Of a DNA stretch of 56,423 bases, positions 1 through 8,004 are shown piece after piece. Source of the DNA: Candidatus Saccharibacteria bacterium UBA1932 (GTDB lineage Bacteria; Patescibacteriota; Saccharimonadia; Saccharimonadales; Saccharimonadaceae); NCBI GenBank assembly GCA_002337095.1, contig DDFI01000007.1, forward strand, positions 1-56,423, given 5' to 3'. Made by a program: the position numbers and the translations under genes. The notes under the pieces were generated by a model that ran no database searches, had not been told where the DNA came from, and worked only from the letters and a program-made list of their open reading frames with translations. Position 1 is the stretch's first letter. The number at the start of each line of letters is the position of its first letter.

Positions 1-133
1 CTACCTGCCCGCGCTCGGCCTTGGTCTCTTGCAGGCACAGCACGTCCGGATCGTGCTCAGCAATGAACGCCTGCAGCGCACCTTTGTTCAGCGCCGCCCG
101 GATACCGTTGACGTTCCATGAATAGAGTTTCAT
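1..133 (-). CDS. xth: Exodeoxyribonuclease III, 5' part only (runs off the window)
   Basis: The reverse strand from 133 translates to MKLYSWNVNGIRAALNKG followed by LCLQETKAE. This is the N-terminus of the exonuclease III / AP endonuclease family: WNVNGIRA carries the conserved Asn and LQETK the metal-binding Glu. The enzyme cleaves DNA at abasic sites and degrades 3' ends in base excision repair. About 44 codons are present and the rest lies outside the window. A TATACT box about 7 nt upstream of the ATG suggests a leaderless transcript. It is transcribed divergently from the membrane-protein cassette at 309. Confidence 0.9.
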   Translation of the reverse strand, partial: MKLYSWNVNGIRAALNKGALQAFIAEHDPDVLCLQETKAERGQV

Positions 134-177
134 GTCCTTAGTATACCATCCAAAAACCGCACAAAATCCTATAAAAC

Positions 178-206
178 TTGACAAATATCGGTATTAGCGT
201 TATAAT
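178..206 (+). promoter_or_regulatory. Consensus sigma70-type promoter (TTGACA, 17 bp, TATAAT)
   Basis: TTGACA lies at 178-183 and TATAAT at 201-206, separated by exactly 17 bp. The predicted start near 213 gives a leader of about 95 nt before the GTG at 309. The same architecture precedes six other small-gene cassettes in this window, whereas most other genes have only a -10 box next to the start codon. Confidence 0.75.
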
Positions 207-212
207 TATAAT

Positions 213-308
213 TAGATTCTCGTCCCAGAGGTCTCTCGACGCTACGCTTCGAGATCACATCCCCGGGCGATTGAGTCGCCCCTTGTCATAGAAAGTTGGT
301 GATCAGTC
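213..308 (+). promoter_or_regulatory. Hairpin-containing 5' leader of the membrane-protein gene
   Basis: The untranslated leader contains two evident hairpins: TCTCGA pairing with TCGAGA around 233-254, and GGGCGA pairing with TCGCCC around 264-281. A possible GGTGA ribosome-binding site sits 6 nt before the GTG start. No known riboswitch class is recognised. Other cassette leaders in this window also carry hairpins, so mRNA stabilisation is as likely as regulation. Confidence 0.4.
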
Positions 309-974
309 GTGAACACGGCTGACAAGATTGGCCTGCTGCCTGGCTTTGGCTGGCTGGCCGACCTGTCGTTTATGGGCGAGAGCCCGCTCGGCAGGTTCCT
401 CAGCACGCTGCTGGTGTGCTGGCTCGTTACGCCAGGCCTCTTTATCCTGATTGGTCTGGTCTTCGAGGGGCGGCTGGTGCCGCTCGACTCAAAGCGCCAG
501 TTCCTGTCGTTTTGGCCGGGGGATCTTTTCCTTGGCATCATGGCTACGGGACTGCTGAGGGCGGCTCGACTGCTACCGGAACACGCTCAGCCCATCGGCT
601 TCGGCGACCTCAAGTTCAGCTACCAGAGCCCGACATTCCATGGGGTCGTGCTGGTGGCGGCTCTGGCGGTCGCGGCCTTCCTGACCTACGGCGAATGGAA
701 CAGTGGCGCCTACCCGACGGCAGCAATCCTGTCGCCGACTAAGCTGTACCACAACGTCGTCCTCTACGGCCTGTACGGCTACGTCATCATCGTGACCCTG
801 GTCGTGGTTATGGCCGACCACTCCTCGTGGTGGTTCTTGGCCGCGCTCATCCCGGGCCTGATCTGGGTCGGGCTGGTCATCGCTGACAACTCCAGCGGAA
901 AGGAGCAGATGGCCTATAAGGCCGCCCACGCCCATGTGGCCAACTGGCGACCCATCTTCTGGGTTCGCCACTGA
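309..974 (+). CDS. Hypothetical multi-pass membrane protein
   Basis: 221 residues, no recognised family. Hydrophobic segments lie near residues 30-52 (STLLVCWLVTPGLFILIGLV), 68-85, 112-126 (VVLVAALAVAAFLTY), 147-167 (VVLYGLYGYVIIVTLVVVM) and 174-191, giving about five membrane spans. The GTG start is chosen because it lies just after the leader and has a GGTGA-type ribosome site. The gene is solitary, with its own consensus promoter, hairpin leader and strong terminator. Codon use is GC-rich (many CTG, GTC, GCC) compared with the neighbouring glycosyltransferases, as in the other small-gene cassettes here. Function unknown. Confidence 0.65.
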   Translation: MNTADKIGLLPGFGWLADLSFMGESPLGRFLSTLLVCWLVTPGLFILIGLVFEGRLVPLDSKRQFLSFWPGDLFLGIMATGLLRAARLLPEHAQPIGFGDLKFSYQSPTFHGVVLVAALAVAAFLTYGEWNSGAYPTAAILSPTKLYHNVVLYGLYGYVIIVTLVVVMADHSSWWFLAALIPGLIWVGLVIADNSSGKEQMAYKAAHAHVANWRPIFWVRH

Positions 975-979
975 CAAGG

Positions 980-1030
980 GAGCCGCCCTAGTACGCGTCA
1001 CTTCGGTGATGCGGAACGGGCGGCTCTTTC
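980..1030 (+). terminator. Rho-independent terminator after the membrane-protein gene
   Basis: GAGCCGCCC (980-988) pairs with GGGCGGCTC (1018-1026), followed by TTTC. A nested CGTCAC-TTCG-GTGATG hairpin sits inside the loop, making one long composite stem. It ends the cassette that starts at 178. Confidence 0.8.
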
Positions 1031-1079
1031 ATTAGGAAGGGGCTCATCCTTACCCCATTTTGTGCTACAGTAAATACAA

Positions 1080-2618
1080 ATGGATATCTCGAATATTGCC
1101 GATGAACTCAATGCTGTCGTGCCTGGGGTGACCGATGCGTATCAGAAACTGCGCGCGACCAATGGCATGGGGATGTATACCAGCATGGGCGCATTCTACA
1201 ACCACACGCTCTTTGGCCGTGATGCCAGCATGAGCGCCAGATTTGTGGCGGATTTTGACCATACAGCGGCGTACGATACCATTATCGCGCTGGCAGCACT
1301 GCAGGGTACGCGCACAGAGCGTCGCACCCAGGAACAGCCGGGCCGTATCCATCATGAGTTGCGGGATTTTACCCTATGGCGGCCACATCGCTGGACAGAT
1401 CGAATTGGCTTTGCGCTGGCGCGGCTCGTCTGGGGTGCGCCCCATAGCCAAATGTTGACCTATTTTGCGGTGGATACTACAGCTGAATATATTCGGCTGG
1501 TCAACAAATATGCCACTAGCATTGATCGGTCAATTCTGGATCGTACGGTGCGCAATCGCCGCGGCGATACAGTATCGATTCGCGATAGTCTGGCGGCGGC
1601 CGGCAACTGGATTGTTGATAATATCGATACCAAGGGATTATTTGCACCAGCGCGTACCGGCCGACTGTCGATCCCCTATCAGACTTTCCAGGACTCAGTA
1701 ACGGCGTACTATTGGCCCGATGGCAGTGCATTGAATTACCACCAGCCGATCGCCTATGTCGAGGCGCAGAGTTTTGCGATTGACGCGCTGCAGGATTTGG
1801 CGCGATTACTGCCCGAGCATGCCGAAACCGAGCTATGGCGAGAGGCCGCCGAGCGCATGCGGGCGGCGTTATTTGATACCTTTTGGCATGACGAAAGTCA
1901 TTTTTTGGCGACGGCCATCGCCATGCGCGACGGCCATATGCAAGCGAGTGCGACGCGTAATATATCGGCGGGATGGACCCTCAATAGCCAGTATTGGTCG
2001 GCGCTGCCCGACCTCGAGCGTGAGCAAAAAATCACAGCTATCGTGCGCGAGCTGTTTTCGCACGATTTCTTGACGCAGGTTGGCCTGCGCACGCGGTCGC
2101 GCAATCACCCAGAGCCACTTGGCATCACGATCGATTATCACGGCTCGCAGACAATTTGGCCGATGTTTAATTTTATGGTGGCAGAGGGGCTGCGTCGGCA
2201 CAATTTGCCGCGGCTTGCCGAACAAATTGAGCGGCGGATTATTAATGGCTGTAATGCGGTCGGTGAGTTTTCGGAATTTTTTATTGTGGATCACGCTGAT
2301 ACCCTGTATAGTGAGTCGCCTGATCCAAAGGCATTTACGTTGTGGGTGCAGTTTATTCCCGAAAAATACCTGGCCTACACCGTGGTGCCAATGATTGCAC
2401 TTGCCTATCGTAGCCACTATCCTGGCCAGCCTCAGTCGCAGGAGCCGTGGCAGGCGGCGCTCGAGGCAGAGATCCTGGCGACAATCCCGACTGTCGAGCG
2501 CTACGAGCCAACCGAAGCCAAGCGCTTACTTGCGCCCAAGCCAGTCGCTATGAATCGCCGCGGCGCAACAATGCGGTCACTCTGCTATATGGCCCGTGAA
2601 TATTGGAGGATGAAATGA
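1080..2618 (+). CDS. Amylo-alpha-1,6-glucosidase-like (glycogen debranching family) glycosidase
   Basis: 512 residues. The sequence resembles the (alpha/alpha)6-barrel glycosidases related to glycogen debranching enzyme. Seen motifs include FGRDASMSARF near residue 46 (the family's GRD motif), YWPDGSALNYHQPIAYVEAQ in the middle, and a C-terminal SEFFIVDHADTLYSESPDP. A cytoplasmic alpha-glucan or glycoconjugate trimming role is inferred; the substrate is unknown. There is no signal peptide. A TACAGT box about 8 nt before the ATG suggests a leaderless mRNA. Its last four bases (ATGA) overlap the start of the next glycosyltransferase, so the three genes 1080-4932 probably form one glycan-metabolism operon. 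Confidence 0.75.
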   Translation: MDISNIADELNAVVPGVTDAYQKLRATNGMGMYTSMGAFYNHTLFGRDASMSARFVADFDHTAAYDTIIALAALQGTRTERRTQEQPGRIHHELRDFTLWRPHRWTDRIGFALARLVWGAPHSQMLTYFAVDTTAEYIRLVNKYATSIDRSILDRTVRNRRGDTVSIRDSLAAAGNWIVDNIDTKGLFAPARTGRLSIPYQTFQDSVTAYYWPDGSALNYHQPIAYVEAQSFAIDALQDLARLLPEHAETELWREAAERMRAALFDTFWHDESHFLATAIAMRDGHMQASATRNISAGWTLNSQYWSALPDLEREQKITAIVRELFSHDFLTQVGLRTRSRNHPEPLGITIDYHGSQTIWPMFNFMVAEGLRRHNLPRLAEQIERRIINGCNAVGEFSEFFIVDHADTLYSESPDPKAFTLWVQFIPEKYLAYTVVPMIALAYRSHYPGQPQSQEPWQAALEAEILATIPTVERYEPTEAKRLLAPKPVAMNRRGATMRSLCYMAREYWRMK

Positions 2619-3613
2619 TACGAGTTGCTATGATATCTGAGAGCGAGATGAGTGTAAAAGGCCATGGCGTACACACCGCGTATATTGAGCTGGCGAATGC
2701 GCTGCGCCGTCGTGATGACGTAACACTCATGGTCAACCAATCGCGCCACGCCGATATTGTGCATATTCATACGGTGGGACCGTTCTCGCTATGGTACTTG
2801 CTGGTGGCGCGTGGGCGCAAGGTGGTGTCGGCGCATATCGTGCCCGCATCGCTCGTTGGCAGTTTGGTCGGCGCCAAGTACTGGCTGTGGTTCGCACGCA
2901 TCTACCTTAGGTGGTTTTATAATCGTGCTGATTTGGTACTTGCGGTATCGGATGCGACGCGCGATGAGCTGCTGGCACTTGGTGTGCGTAGCCGTATCGA
3001 AATATTCTACAATATCATCGACACGGCGCGTTACGCGCCCACTGGGTCGTCGCGTAGCGAGGCGCGTCGACAGCTAGGCATCGCCCAGGATGCGTGGGTG
3101 GTGGTGAGCAGTGGCCAGGTGCAACCGCGTAAGCGCATCGACACATTTGTCGCGATAGCCAAGGCCTGCCCCAACATGCAGTTTATATGGGTGGGCGGTG
3201 TACCGTTCAAGAATGCTGCCGCGGACTATGGCAAGATGAAGCAATTGATGGATCACCCCCCCGTCAATCTGCGATTTACAGGGGTAATTCCGCTCGAGCA
3301 GGTACGTGAGTACTATCACGCCGCTAATGTATTTGTGCTCGCAAGCGACCAAGAGACATTCGGTATGGTGGTTGTCGAAGCGGCCGCTAGCGGCCTGCCA
3401 GTAGTGCTGCGTGATATTCACGATTACGATCAGACATTTCGTCCGGATGCGTTGTTTTGTAGCGAACAGGAATTTGTGCCGACCATCACGTGCCTGCGAA
3501 CCGACCCGGTATTCTACGCCGATGCCGTGGCTCGTGCCGCCCATATTGCCGCGCGCTACGATAGTGTGGCTGGCGGGCAGCGCCTCGTCGAGCTATACCG
3601 GGATCTGCTATAA
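2615..3613 (+). CDS. Glycosyltransferase family 4 (GT4)
   Basis: 332 residues with a GT-B fold. The N-terminal half carries VKGHGVHTAYIELANAL (acceptor side). The C-terminal half begins near VVSSGQVQPRKRIDTFVAIA and has the donor-binding EX7E-like stretch in SDQETFGMVVVEAAASGLPVV. It probably transfers a sugar from a nucleotide donor to a lipid or polysaccharide acceptor at the inner face of the membrane. The ATG at 2615 is preferred over the in-frame TTG at 2603 because GGAGGA (2605-2610) is ideally placed for it. Translation is coupled to the upstream glycosidase through an ATGA overlap. Donor and acceptor are not predictable from sequence. Confidence 0.85.
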   Translation: MIRVAMISESEMSVKGHGVHTAYIELANALRRRDDVTLMVNQSRHADIVHIHTVGPFSLWYLLVARGRKVVSAHIVPASLVGSLVGAKYWLWFARIYLRWFYNRADLVLAVSDATRDELLALGVRSRIEIFYNIIDTARYAPTGSSRSEARRQLGIAQDAWVVVSSGQVQPRKRIDTFVAIAKACPNMQFIWVGGVPFKNAAADYGKMKQLMDHPPVNLRFTGVIPLEQVREYYHAANVFVLASDQETFGMVVVEAAASGLPVVLRDIHDYDQTFRPDALFCSEQEFVPTITCLRTDPVFYADAVARAAHIAARYDSVAGGQRLVELYRDLL

Positions 3614-3624
3614 TAGGCCCTAGT

Positions 3625-4932
3625 ATGCGTATCGGACTATTCACCGACACCTATCGGCCGTCGATCAATGGCATCGTGTATGTCGTCGATAGCCTCAAAT
3701 GCGAGCTCGAGGCGTTGGGTCACGAAGTCTATGTGTTTTGCCCGGCCAAATCGATCCGCCCCAGCAAGCATGCCGAGCTGCTGTGTGAGGACGATCACGT
3801 AATTCGATTCCCCAGTTTCAAGAGTGGGTTGTTTGATGATTTTGATATGAGCGTGTTTTTTCCGCCGCGCGTGATTTCGCAAATTCGCGAGCTCGATCTC
3901 GATATTGTGCATATTTTTACCCCGTCGCAGGTGGGGCTGATCGGGGTGCGCGCTGCCTACAAATCTGATATTCCGTTTGTCATTCAGCACTGCACCGACC
4001 TCTATGAATTCTCGGCGAATTATCCCAATGTACTGCCTGGTGTGCTGGCGCTCGCGAGTATCGTCCTACCGACTACCGTCAAGCTGGACGGCAAAGATAT
4101 TCGCGAACTGATCAAGCTGTATCGGCCGCGCCGCGGCGTGGTGCGCTGGAATCAAGACATTATCGAGCGTGCCATCACTATTATGTACAGCAAGGCTGAT
4201 GCGGTGATCGCCCTGAGCCGCAAGAGCGTCAATCAGCTCAAATCGTGGCAGCATGACAAAGAATACGCCTACGACCTGACCTTGCTGCCCAATGGTGTTG
4301 ATGCCCTACCGCAGCCATCGACCGAGGCAGTAGCGGCGTTTCGACGCCAGCATGGCATTGCGGAGAGTGATGAAGTGTATGGCTTTGTGGGTCGCCTCGG
4401 CGAAGAGAAAAACCTGCCGATTCTGATCCAGGCGTTGCCCTATGTGTTGGCACGGCGACCGCGCGCGCGGTTGCTGTTTGTCGGCGATTTCGAATATCGC
4501 AAAACCCTCGAGCGCATGGCCGACGAGTCGGGCTACGGCGACCGCGTGACATTTACGGGGGCAATTCCGCGCGAACAACTGGGTGTGGCTTATCAAACGT
4601 TCGATGTGTTTACATTTCCTTCACTTAAAGACACCCAGGGGTGGGTGCTGCACGAGGCGGCGCATGCCGGTCTACCGATTGTTATCATCGACCGCGAGGT
4701 GTCAGAGGTGGTGCACGATGGCGAGAACGGCTATTACGTCGACAACCAGCCCGAAGATCTTGCCATGAAAGTTGCTGATTTGCTAGGTGATGACGCCCTG
4801 CGCGCTAAATTTGGCGCCGAGAGCCAGCGCCTGGCGGCCACATTTACCGAGCGTCATCAGGTAGAAAAGCTCGCCGAGCTGTATGCCCAGGCTATCGAGC
4901 GACACGTTGCTCGCGATGACAATAGCTGGTAG
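3625..4932 (+). CDS. Glycosyltransferase family 4 (GT4), PimA/MGDG-synthase-like
   Basis: 435 residues, GT-B fold. The N-terminus MRIGLFTDTYRPSINGI is typical of diacylglycerol and phosphatidylinositol glycosyltransferases. The C-terminal nucleotide-sugar domain starts near YGFVGRLGEEKN and includes FPSLKDTQGWVLHEAAHAGLP with the EX7E glutamates. A role in glycolipid or cell-envelope glycan synthesis is inferred. It starts 11 nt after the preceding GT4. A TGCTATAAT box (about 3607-3615) overlaps the end of that gene and could give an extra promoter. The operon ends here; the next gene (smpB) is convergent. Confidence 0.85.
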   Translation: MRIGLFTDTYRPSINGIVYVVDSLKCELEALGHEVYVFCPAKSIRPSKHAELLCEDDHVIRFPSFKSGLFDDFDMSVFFPPRVISQIRELDLDIVHIFTPSQVGLIGVRAAYKSDIPFVIQHCTDLYEFSANYPNVLPGVLALASIVLPTTVKLDGKDIRELIKLYRPRRGVVRWNQDIIERAITIMYSKADAVIALSRKSVNQLKSWQHDKEYAYDLTLLPNGVDALPQPSTEAVAAFRRQHGIAESDEVYGFVGRLGEEKNLPILIQALPYVLARRPRARLLFVGDFEYRKTLERMADESGYGDRVTFTGAIPREQLGVAYQTFDVFTFPSLKDTQGWVLHEAAHAGLPIVIIDREVSEVVHDGENGYYVDNQPEDLAMKVADLLGDDALRAKFGAESQRLAATFTERHQVEKLAELYAQAIERHVARDDNSW

Positions 4933-4944
4933 ATCTGCCAGCCC

Positions 4945-5418
4945 TTACTTCATCATGCGCTGATGTTCGCGGTCGATGTCGCGGCGTTTGATGGTTTCGC
5001 GTTTGTCGTAGTTTTTTTTGCCTTTGCCGAGGGCGATGACGATCTTGATATAGCGGCCGGCGGTCAGGAATTTGGTGGGCACAATCGTCATGCCGTTTTT
5101 GCGCTGGGCCTCGAGCTGCGCGATCTGTGCGCGCCGGACCAGCAGCTTGCGCGGTGCGGTGTCGACGGTGCGGCTGCCGGCCTGGCCACGCTCGTTGATC
5201 TTGAGGCTAAAGCTAGCGTTGTTTAGCCATAGTTCACCACCCTTGTTGCTGACATAGGCGCCGCGCAGCTGAATATGGCCATCGCGTGCGGCCCGTGTCT
5301 CGGGGCCAGTCAGCGCAATACCGGCCACAATCTCGTCGCCCAGTACATAATCAAACTTCGCCCGACGGTTGACGATCGGGCTAGGAGTGCGTGGCTTGGA
5401 TGGCTGTTTGGCGCTCAT
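4945..5418 (-). CDS. smpB: SsrA-binding protein SmpB
   Basis: 157 residues, normal length for SmpB. It has the oligonucleotide-binding beta-barrel core (RRAKFDYVLGDEIVAGIALTGPE and VRDGHIQL-like segment) and the lysine-rich C-terminal tail (GKGKKNYDKRETIKRRD) that enters the empty ribosomal mRNA channel. SmpB binds tmRNA and delivers it to stalled ribosomes for trans-translation. The tmRNA gene (ssrA) is not seen in this window. A TGTTATACT box sits about 10 nt upstream of the ATG, with AGGGG between as a possible ribosome site. Convergent with the GT4 gene and divergent from the ParB-like gene. Confidence 0.95.
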   Translation of the reverse strand: MSAKQPSKPRTPSPIVNRRAKFDYVLGDEIVAGIALTGPETRAARDGHIQLRGAYVSNKGGELWLNNASFSLKINERGQAGSRTVDTAPRKLLVRRAQIAQLEAQRKNGMTIVPTKFLTAGRYIKIVIALGKGKKNYDKRETIKRRDIDREHQRMMK

Positions 5419-5490
5419 AACTACCCCTAGTATAACAGAGATGATGGCTATGCTTGCAAGATTGCTATTCGCGACACATAATAGGAGGTA

Positions 5491-6621
5491 ATGAAAGCGA
5501 GGGGACCTGAGATTCGAGCGGGCTATACCGACGTGGCCTACCTACCGGCCACGGCGATCCATGATCTACAGCAAATTCGCGAAGAATACGACCCCGAAAA
5601 ATTGCAAGAACTGGCCGATAGGATTGAACTTACAGATGCCGGATTTGATCTGGTGCATCCAGTAACGGTGGCGGTATTTGATGATCCAGCAATGATAGAA
5701 CAATTCCTGCGTGATCACGCACGTTTTTATCAGTATGAATTTGATGCTGCATCGCTCGAACAGATCCCACAGATGAACGGTAGCTGGCATATTCGTGTTA
5801 GCGGTCATCGACGTGGTCGCGTCCTTTTGCTTAAGTGCCAACAGTTGGGGCTGGACGCTAGTCAGCTACAGGTAGCGTGCACGCTACAGCATAACCCAAC
5901 GTTTGACGAGGCGCGGCACAGCCAAATTGTCGAAAATACCAGCGATCACATCAAAGAATCCGAAGATGCGCGCGAGGTATACCGTGAATATTGCTATCGA
6001 TTTTGCGAGGAGCCATCGATTGTGCTTGATCGAAGCGTCGAGCTGGAGCGCTACAAAGAGATCGCCGCTTATATGGGCTACAGGGTAGACAAGGTCGAAA
6101 GCCGCTTGCTATATGCCACCATGCCGGCCGATATTACCCAGCATCATGCAAAGGGCCTGTCGTATACCAATATCGTGCAGCTCGCAAAGCTGCGCCGGGC
6201 ATGGGGCCGCCAGCGTGATATTGACGGTAATTATATCTGCACCCCCGAGGCGGCGGACTATAATATGCGAGTGTTTTTTGAGCAGTGCCTGCTGCGGGTG
6301 TTGCGTACTGGGCGCACGGCGGTTGCGACCACTATGCTCGACGCCAAGCTTCGCGAAATCAAGGCAGAAGCGACCTACATGACTGGCGAGTTATTCGTGA
6401 TCGATACCATGGCGGAACAGCGACGTTCGCGCCGGCAGGTGCGTCGCGGTATCGGCGAAGCGGCTACACTGGCGCTGCAGGCGGGGCTGTCATCGCCAGA
6501 TGCAGAGGAGCGCAAAGCAACCGCCGCACAAATTCAGGGCCTCTATGCTCGCTTACAGCAGCTCACGGAAGCTAACCGTACCTATGATGAGGCCGAAGGC
6601 GCGCAGGGGCGGCTGCTGTAG
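5491..6621 (+). CDS. ParB-like protein (ParB/sulfiredoxin N-terminal domain)
   Basis: 376 residues. The N-terminal part has LQQIREEYDPEKLQELADRI, matching the start of ParB N-terminal domains, and VSGHRRGR at residues 103-110, which corresponds to the GERR nucleotide-binding motif with Glu replaced by His. A helical middle region may hold a helix-turn-helix. The C-terminus (220-376) is Arg/Ala/Glu-rich and probably coiled. ParB proteins bind CTP and centromere-like sites, but the altered motif and lack of a neighbouring parA make a segregation role uncertain. AGGAGG (5483-5488) gives a firm start. The gene stands alone. Confidence 0.6.
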   Translation: MKARGPEIRAGYTDVAYLPATAIHDLQQIREEYDPEKLQELADRIELTDAGFDLVHPVTVAVFDDPAMIEQFLRDHARFYQYEFDAASLEQIPQMNGSWHIRVSGHRRGRVLLLKCQQLGLDASQLQVACTLQHNPTFDEARHSQIVENTSDHIKESEDAREVYREYCYRFCEEPSIVLDRSVELERYKEIAAYMGYRVDKVESRLLYATMPADITQHHAKGLSYTNIVQLAKLRRAWGRQRDIDGNYICTPEAADYNMRVFFEQCLLRVLRTGRTAVATTMLDAKLREIKAEATYMTGELFVIDTMAEQRRSRRQVRRGIGEAATLALQAGLSSPDAEERKATAAQIQGLYARLQQLTEANRTYDEAEGAQGRLL

Positions 6622-6650
6622 TAATGGCGTCGGCCTGTAGTCGCTAGGGG

Positions 6651-6980
6651 CTAGTGGTAGCGCTGACGATTGTACACGCGGTCTGGGTCGGGCAATATGA
6701 GGTCGAGATCATCGGGTGTGTCGTCAGATGATTCGGCTGCGTCGTCCCAGCAACGAGGCTTGGCTGCGCGGCTAACTGGTGGTATATCGTCATCATCATC
6801 TAGCCACTCGGGCGGAATACCATGGTCGCACGGTACCGCGCGGGTAAGGTGATGTGACACTGGTCGTTCGGCGCGGCGTCTCTCGAGTATGGCACGCAGC
6901 CCGTGCGCGGCAGTTATCGCCAGCCTTACTGCTTTGCTTGCTAGCTCGGTACTGTGGGGCAAAAACTCTGGTGGCTTCAC
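6651..6980 (-). CDS. Hypothetical acidic protein
   Basis: 109 residues, no family recognised. The N-terminal third is basic and helical (ASKAVRLAITAAHGLRAILERRRAE). The rest is very acidic, with runs such as DDDDD and SSDDTPDDLDL. GTG start at 6980 with AGGAG 7 nt upstream; a CATAAT-type -10 box lies some 30 nt upstream. It is convergent with the ParB-like gene. Real by its ribosome site and composition, but function unknown. Confidence 0.55.
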   Translation of the reverse strand: MKPPEFLPHSTELASKAVRLAITAAHGLRAILERRRAERPVSHHLTRAVPCDHGIPPEWLDDDDDIPPVSRAAKPRCWDDAAESSDDTPDDLDLILPDPDRVYNRQRYH

Positions 6981-7096
6981 GATAATTCTCCTGCAGAATG
7001 ATTATTCATTATGTCACGATGCCTGCATGAGCACAATAGGCCAGAGTATTGCCGCTGATCGCTGACCGGCGGCATGACGAGCGTCGTATAGAGATG

Positions 7097-7885
7097 CTAG
7101 TAACCTATGGGGTACATAAGTAGGCGGACAAGATTGCCGAGGATAGACACTGCAAATGGTAGCAAGATCAGCCCAAGGAGTGTCCACAGCACGATGCGCC
7201 CAGCTGAGGTGCGATGCGCTACGGGCTGAGCCTCTTTTGCAGAGACTTTAACCGGATGCTCCCTGCGATGCTGCTGCACTTGCAGATAAAACAGCACCGT
7301 AATTACCATACTAAGCGTTACATCGATCACAACCGAGGCGGCCACCATACGCCCAACGATACCATTCCACAGGTTCCATTCGCTTGGCGCCAGGGTAGCT
7401 AGCGCAAATAGCCCACAAGCCACCGCGATAAATAGATAGTTGGCCCAGATGTAATTGCGGAGTTTGGCGAGGATATCCTCGAGGTCGATCAGTGGCTTGG
7501 CGTACATGACGCCGCACAGCAGTGCAAAATACACCACGTGCAGACGCATCGGCATGTCGCCGGTGATAACGCCCCAGATACTAAGGATCGACGTGAGGTA
7601 GCTAGCACAGGTAAGCGCCAGCAGGCTGTTGGTGACAAACAGTGTCGAGCGCAGGTGCGCTTGATCGCGAATATGCGACAGCGTCGAGATGATGGCTAGC
7701 AGCAGCACGACATAGCACAGTGCCGCGACGATAGTCCAGATAACCCGCGTGATTAGATCGCTGGCGGTGCCGATGAGGATGACGCCAACCGCGACCGCCG
7801 CCGCCGCAATTACCGTGCCTAGCAGGATTTTGATCAGCACGTTTCTGATGTTGTCGTAAGTATTATGAGTAGGAGTAGCATTCAT
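7097..7885 (-). CDS. Hypothetical multi-pass membrane protein
   Basis: 262 residues with about seven hydrophobic segments (for example VIAAAAVAVGVILIG, TIVAALCYVVLLLAII, YLFIAVACGLFALATL, IVLWTLLGLILLPFAVSIL). The longer frame opens at 7930, but a TATACT box immediately upstream of the ATG at 7885 suggests that MNATPTHNTY is the true N-terminus. No catalytic motif or known domain is evident. It is transcribed divergently from the ABC-F gene at 8005. Confidence 0.65.
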   Translation of the reverse strand: MNATPTHNTYDNIRNVLIKILLGTVIAAAAVAVGVILIGTASDLITRVIWTIVAALCYVVLLLAIISTLSHIRDQAHLRSTLFVTNSLLALTCASYLTSILSIWGVITGDMPMRLHVVYFALLCGVMYAKPLIDLEDILAKLRNYIWANYLFIAVACGLFALATLAPSEWNLWNGIVGRMVAASVVIDVTLSMVITVLFYLQVQQHRREHPVKVSAKEAQPVAHRTSAGRIVLWTLLGLILLPFAVSILGNLVRLLMYPIGY

Positions 7886-7991
7886 ACCTGCTAGTATAAT
7901 GAAAAAAAGCCTGCGAATCAATACGCTCATGGCTATCTACTAATTATAGCAATAAATATGCAAAAAGTCAAGATACAAACAGGGGTCGTGC

Positions 7992-7997
7992 TATAAT
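7992..7997 (+). promoter_or_regulatory. Extended -10 box (TGcTATAAT) giving a leaderless ABC-F transcript
   Basis: TATAAT at 7992-7997 is preceded by TGC and ends 8 nt before the ATG at 8005. A start 7-8 nt downstream of the -10 would coincide with the A of the ATG. There is no TTGACA-like -35 and no Shine-Dalgarno sequence. This is the clearest example of the promoter style used by most genes in the window. Confidence 0.65.
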
Positions 7998-8004
7998 AGC
8001 AATA

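Noticed and set aside
2603..2614. TTG start for the first GT4 gene
   Set aside because: The GGAGGA ribosome site at 2605-2610 fits the ATG at 2615 and would be inside the coding region with the TTG start.
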